From: Lewinellaceae bacterium
Lineage (GTDB): Bacteria > Bacteroidota > Bacteroidia > Chitinophagales > Saprospiraceae
NCBI GenBank assembly: GCA_947459655.1
Contig: CANHEE010000008.1
Span: 1-46,511, forward strand
Direction: 5' to 3'
Length of the DNA stretch: 46,511 bases
Shown: positions 43,959 to 46,511 of the stretch, one piece after another
Layout of the letters: each line of letters starts with the position of its first letter
Numbering within the stretch: position 1 is the first letter of the stretch
Notes under the pieces: generated by a model
The model's input: only the letters and a program-made list of their open reading frames with translations
Database searches by the model: none
Told to the model about the DNA's origin: nothing
Position numbers and translations under genes: made by a program

Positions 43959-45017
43959 TTAATGAACTTCAAAGCGCTGGAGCTGCTCCAGCAGCAGTTC
44001 GTTTTCCTGCAGAGTACCCACTGTTATCCTTATGCAGTAAGGTAAGTCGGGCACGATGCCTACCAATATTCCGGCTGCCTTCAAAAACCCAATCACCGTC
44101 GCAGCCTGAACACGACATTTGACCAGTAAAAAATTGGCATCAGAAGGATAGACACATTCTATCAGAGGCAGATCCGCCAGTCGATTTGCAAAATAATTCC
44201 GCAAAGCAACAATGTCTTTGATGCGGCTGTTGATCAATTCAAGCTGTTCAATAGCCTGCGATGCAATTGCTATTGCAGGCTGACTGATGCTTGTGTGAAC
44301 CGTACCAAGCTGATTCAGAATTGCTGCAAGATCCCGCTGCGCAATGGCCATGGCAATCCGCAAACCCGCAAGACCCCAGGCGATAGAGAGTGTCTGCAAA
44401 ACAATCAGATTGGGATACTCTTCCAGAGAGCCAACCAGACTACGCTGCCGGGAAAAGTTTATATAGGCTTCATCAACAACCAGAATTCCGTCAAAGTTAT
44501 TCAGCAGCACTTCAATATTGTGAAAATGAGCAGCATTACCGGTCGGATTATTCGGTGAGCAAAGAATGATCGCCTTCGTGAAATAATCAACCTGTTGGGC
44601 AATGGCCTCAATATCCGGTTGAAAAGCACTGTCTAAAGGCACTTTTTTGACCTGCACATTTTGCAACATGGCAACCCTTTCATAAATCGCACTCGTAGGT
44701 GTGCATACAAGAATATTGTCCTCGGCAGGTTCACAAAATGCACTGATGATCCTGGACAATAGCATCTCTGTTCCATTTGCAAGACAAATTTGCTGAGCAT
44801 GCACGCGCTTAACCTGTGCCACTTGTGTGAGAAAACTAACCATATCTTTCTCCGAATAGCGGTGGTAATCCAACCCGGCAGGCGAACCAAACGGATTTTC
44901 ATTGGCATTCAGCAAAATACTGCCATCCTTTTTCACGGCACTCTCAAACGGCTGATCGGGCCTAAAAACAAGTCTTTTCACGTGCTCCCGAAGTAAATTT
45001 TCAAACATCTGAGCCAT
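43959..45017 (-). CDS. HisC-like fold-type I aminotransferase lacking the PLP lysine
   Basis: A 352-residue protein with the histidinol-phosphate aminotransferase layout: SILLNANENPFGSP (about 31-44), LANGTEMLLSRII, CSPNNPTGNAAHF (PLP-contact Asn), GILVVDEAYINF (Asp and Tyr contacts), GLAGLRIAMA (phosphate Arg) and YCIRITVGT (substrate Arg). The PLP-lysine should stand in the TLSKAxGLAGLR block, but here residue 212 is Ile (codon ATC, plus-strand 44382-44384). AAA or AAG to ATC needs two base changes, so a single read error does not explain it. Without that Lys the usual Schiff base cannot form, so the aminotransferase reaction is doubtful. The reading frame is otherwise intact. It starts 11 bp after the UbiA gene and is probably in its operon. 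Confidence 0.85.
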   Translation of the reverse strand: MAQMFENLLREHVKRLVFRPDQPFESAVKKDGSILLNANENPFGSPAGLDYHRYSEKDMVSFLTQVAQVKRVHAQQICLANGTEMLLSRIISAFCEPAEDNILVCTPTSAIYERVAMLQNVQVKKVPLDSAFQPDIEAIAQQVDYFTKAIILCSPNNPTGNAAHFHNIEVLLNNFDGILVVDEAYINFSRQRSLVGSLEEYPNLIVLQTLSIAWGLAGLRIAMAIAQRDLAAILNQLGTVHTSISQPAIAIASQAIEQLELINSRIKDIVALRNYFANRLADLPLIECVYPSDANFLLVKCRVQAATVIGFLKAAGILVGIVPDLPYCIRITVGTLQENELLLEQLQRFEVH

Positions 45018-45028
45018 CTTTCCGGATT

Positions 45029-45898
45029 TCAGTTAAAATAGATATCAACGACAAACAAGCCTCCAAAAATTAGACTGGCAATACCGTTCGTGGTAAAAAA
45101 TGCGACGTCAACCTTTGAAAGGTCGTCGTGACGGACCAATGTGTGCTGATAAACCAGTAGTACAATGAAACAGGCAGTTGCGAGCCAGATGACCCAATCA
45201 AATACCTGAAAGTAGTGGCAGGTCTGATATACCGCATAGGTAAGGATTAGCGCACTGAAAAGATGCATGAATTTAGAGAGCCACAGTGCATTTCGGGGCC
45301 CCAGGACAACCGGTATCGAAAAAAGTCTTTGCGACTGGTCGAAAGCTTCATCCTGCAATGCGTAAATGATGTCAAAACCACCTACCCACAAAAGCACCAC
45401 GGCAGAAAAAAGCAGCGGTATTTCTGCATAATAGCCGGTTACGGCCAGAAATGCACCTATCGGTGCAAGCGACAATCCCAGACCCAGCACCAGGTGACAA
45501 AGGGAAGTGAAACGCTTGGTATAGCTGTAGCCCAAAATCACCAGAAGGGCAACAGGCGAGAGTGAAAAACAAAGAGAATTGATAAAAAATGTTGTTAGGA
45601 TGAATGCCGCTCCATTCAGCAATACGAAAATCAGCGCCCTGTTCGCTCCTATAATTCCGGCCGGAATCTCTCTGCCCCTGGTGCGTGGATTAACCAAATC
45701 AATTTCCCTGTCAAGGTAACGGTTGAATGCCATTGCAGCACTTCGGGCGAATACCATGCACAGTACCACCTTAAGGAGTAAAAGGGAGTCGACAGACTTG
45801 TTTGTGTATAATGTGCCAAGAAAAAAACCCACCAAAGCAAAAGGCATGGCAAATATGGTATGAGAGAATTTGATAAGAGAAAGGTAATTCTTTAACAT
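45029..45898 (-). CDS. UbiA-family prenyltransferase
   Basis: The ATG at 45896-45898 is preferred (289 residues); a longer in-frame start adds 18 residues without family character. It is an inner-membrane enzyme with about eight helices. The first Asp-rich motif is FNRYLDREIDLVNPRTRGRE (NxxxDxxxD) and the second is YALQDEAFDQ; both bind Mg-diphosphate of the prenyl donor. The DIIYALQDEAFDQSQRLFSI form is typical of 4-hydroxybenzoate-type/MqnP-like enzymes used in ubiquinone or futalosine-pathway menaquinone synthesis. In Bacteroidota menaquinone is usual, so MqnP is possible but not proven. The HisC-like gene follows after 11 bp. Confidence 0.9.
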   Translation of the reverse strand: MLKNYLSLIKFSHTIFAMPFALVGFFLGTLYTNKSVDSLLLLKVVLCMVFARSAAMAFNRYLDREIDLVNPRTRGREIPAGIIGANRALIFVLLNGAAFILTTFFINSLCFSLSPVALLVILGYSYTKRFTSLCHLVLGLGLSLAPIGAFLAVTGYYAEIPLLFSAVVLLWVGGFDIIYALQDEAFDQSQRLFSIPVVLGPRNALWLSKFMHLFSALILTYAVYQTCHYFQVFDWVIWLATACFIVLLVYQHTLVRHDDLSKVDVAFFTTNGIASLIFGGLFVVDIYFN

Positions 45899-46008
45899 GG
45901 TTGGTTTGGCTGTTAATTCTGGTGCGAATCTACCAAAAAAACCCGCAAACACAGTAAAGTTTCCTATCTTTACGGCCAGACTGGACGCTTTTATCCCTCA
46001 TTTTTCCT

Positions 46009-46511
46009 ATGAAACGTATCGTGTGCTTCGGGCCCGGCCCAAAATTCAAAGGCGGCATTTCCAACTACAATACTTCCCTGGCCAAAGCGCTGGACGCTTT
46101 TCCGGACACCGAGGTACACATCATCTCATGGACCCAGCAATACCCGGCCATTATTCCAAGGGAATTTGTGGATAAGAGCAGTAAGACTGACCTACTTGCC
46201 GGAACCGATGTTAAGGTTCAATACATCACCAACTACAACAATCCCTTCACCTGGAATGAAACTGTTCGAAGGATTTTAGCACTAAAACCGGACATGGTTA
46301 TTTTTCAGTGGTCCATTGCCATACAGGGCATCCCGTTGGGCTACATCGCCAGACAACTCAGGAAGCAAAGGAGTATAGAAGTCGTTTTTGATCTGCATTT
46401 TGTCGTGCAGAAAGAAAACAGTAGTATAGATCAGCGGTTGACTCGCCTTGGAATAAAATCAGCACACACCTACATCACCCACGCTTTCAAGACTGTTGAT
46501 GAACTGAAAGC
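46009..46511 (+). CDS. GT-B glycosyltransferase (family 4-like), 3' end missing
   Basis: The ATG at 46009 begins MKRIVCFGPGPKFKGGISNY, and the frame stays open to the right edge (167 codons). The GxxKGGISNYN loop near the start, followed by SLAKAL, VHIISW and a conserved-looking VIFQWSIAIQGIPLGYIAR block, is typical of the N-terminal Rossmann domain of GT-B (GT4) transferases. The donor-binding C-terminal domain lies beyond the window, so substrate and specificity cannot be judged. It is divergent from the UbiA gene, with 110 bp between them. No full promoter match is seen in that gap. Confidence 0.82.
   Translation, partial: MKRIVCFGPGPKFKGGISNYNTSLAKALDAFPDTEVHIISWTQQYPAIIPREFVDKSSKTDLLAGTDVKVQYITNYNNPFTWNETVRRILALKPDMVIFQWSIAIQGIPLGYIARQLRKQRSIEVVFDLHFVVQKENSSIDQRLTRLGIKSAHTYITHAFKTVDELK

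Overview
This 46.5 kb window is chromosomal DNA of a member of the Bacteroidota. It carries type IX secretion system (T9SS) parts, T9SS cargo with both type A and type B C-terminal sorting domains, PorP/SprF-family proteins and a TonB-dependent receptor. The best promoters match the Bacteroidota -7 element TAnnTTTG. The mixture of cohesin-like domains, SprB-type repeats and type B cargo suggests Saprospiria/Chitinophagia-like relatives, but that placement is inference. There is no sign of a phage, plasmid, IS element, CRISPR array or tRNA/rRNA gene. Genes are tightly packed, and no gene-free stretch exceeds 300 bp.

Layout. 1-4.5 kb: the 5' part of a secreted TPR gene, a membrane-anchored M23 peptidase, and divergently a PorW/SprE-like T9SS lipoprotein. 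4.6-8.6 kb: a Tat-exported pirin and a large Fn3-repeat T9SS type A cargo. 8.8-11.4 kb: 4'-phosphopantetheinyl transferase, YraN, and a TPR protein with a C-terminal cold-shock-like domain. 11.6-17.9 kb: a T9SS surface-protein block with a PorP/SprF protein, a giant cohesin-like/HYR/SprB-repeat type B adhesin, and a small cohesin-like type A protein. 18.2-22.4 kb: Lrp/AsnC regulator, an amidohydrolase-like protein, a coiled-coil protein, and a one-POTRA Omp85 protein. 22.7-29.0 kb: a very large NtrY-like histidine kinase and a TonB-dependent receptor. 29.0-35.6 kb: a second T9SS surface block with a cohesin-like/PKD type B adhesin, a PorP/SprF protein, and a LamG type B protein. 35.6-37.9 kb: glycosyltransferase, CxxC membrane protein, DUF420 and a SCO-like protein, resembling a cytochrome-oxidase assembly cluster. 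38.1-46.5 kb: housekeeping genes (lytic transglycosylase, lspA, gpmI, rsgA, serA-like, a HisC-like aminotransferase, a UbiA prenyltransferase) and a truncated GT-B glycosyltransferase.

How the genes work together. PorW belongs to the general T9SS machinery. Each giant type B adhesin has its own adjacent PorP/SprF homologue, matching the known rule that type B cargo needs a dedicated PorP-like partner. The two adhesins share one plan (three cohesin-like domains, then a repeat stalk, then a type B sorting domain), so they look like duplicated surface modules. LspA would process lipoproteins such as PorW.

The most unusual observations are three proteins that keep their fold signatures but lack textbook catalytic or metal-binding residues. 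The HisC-like protein has Ile at the PLP-lysine position, the SCO-like protein lacks the copper-binding Cys and His, and the amidohydrolase-like protein lacks the HxH motif. The shared cohesin-like/type B/PorP modules come next.
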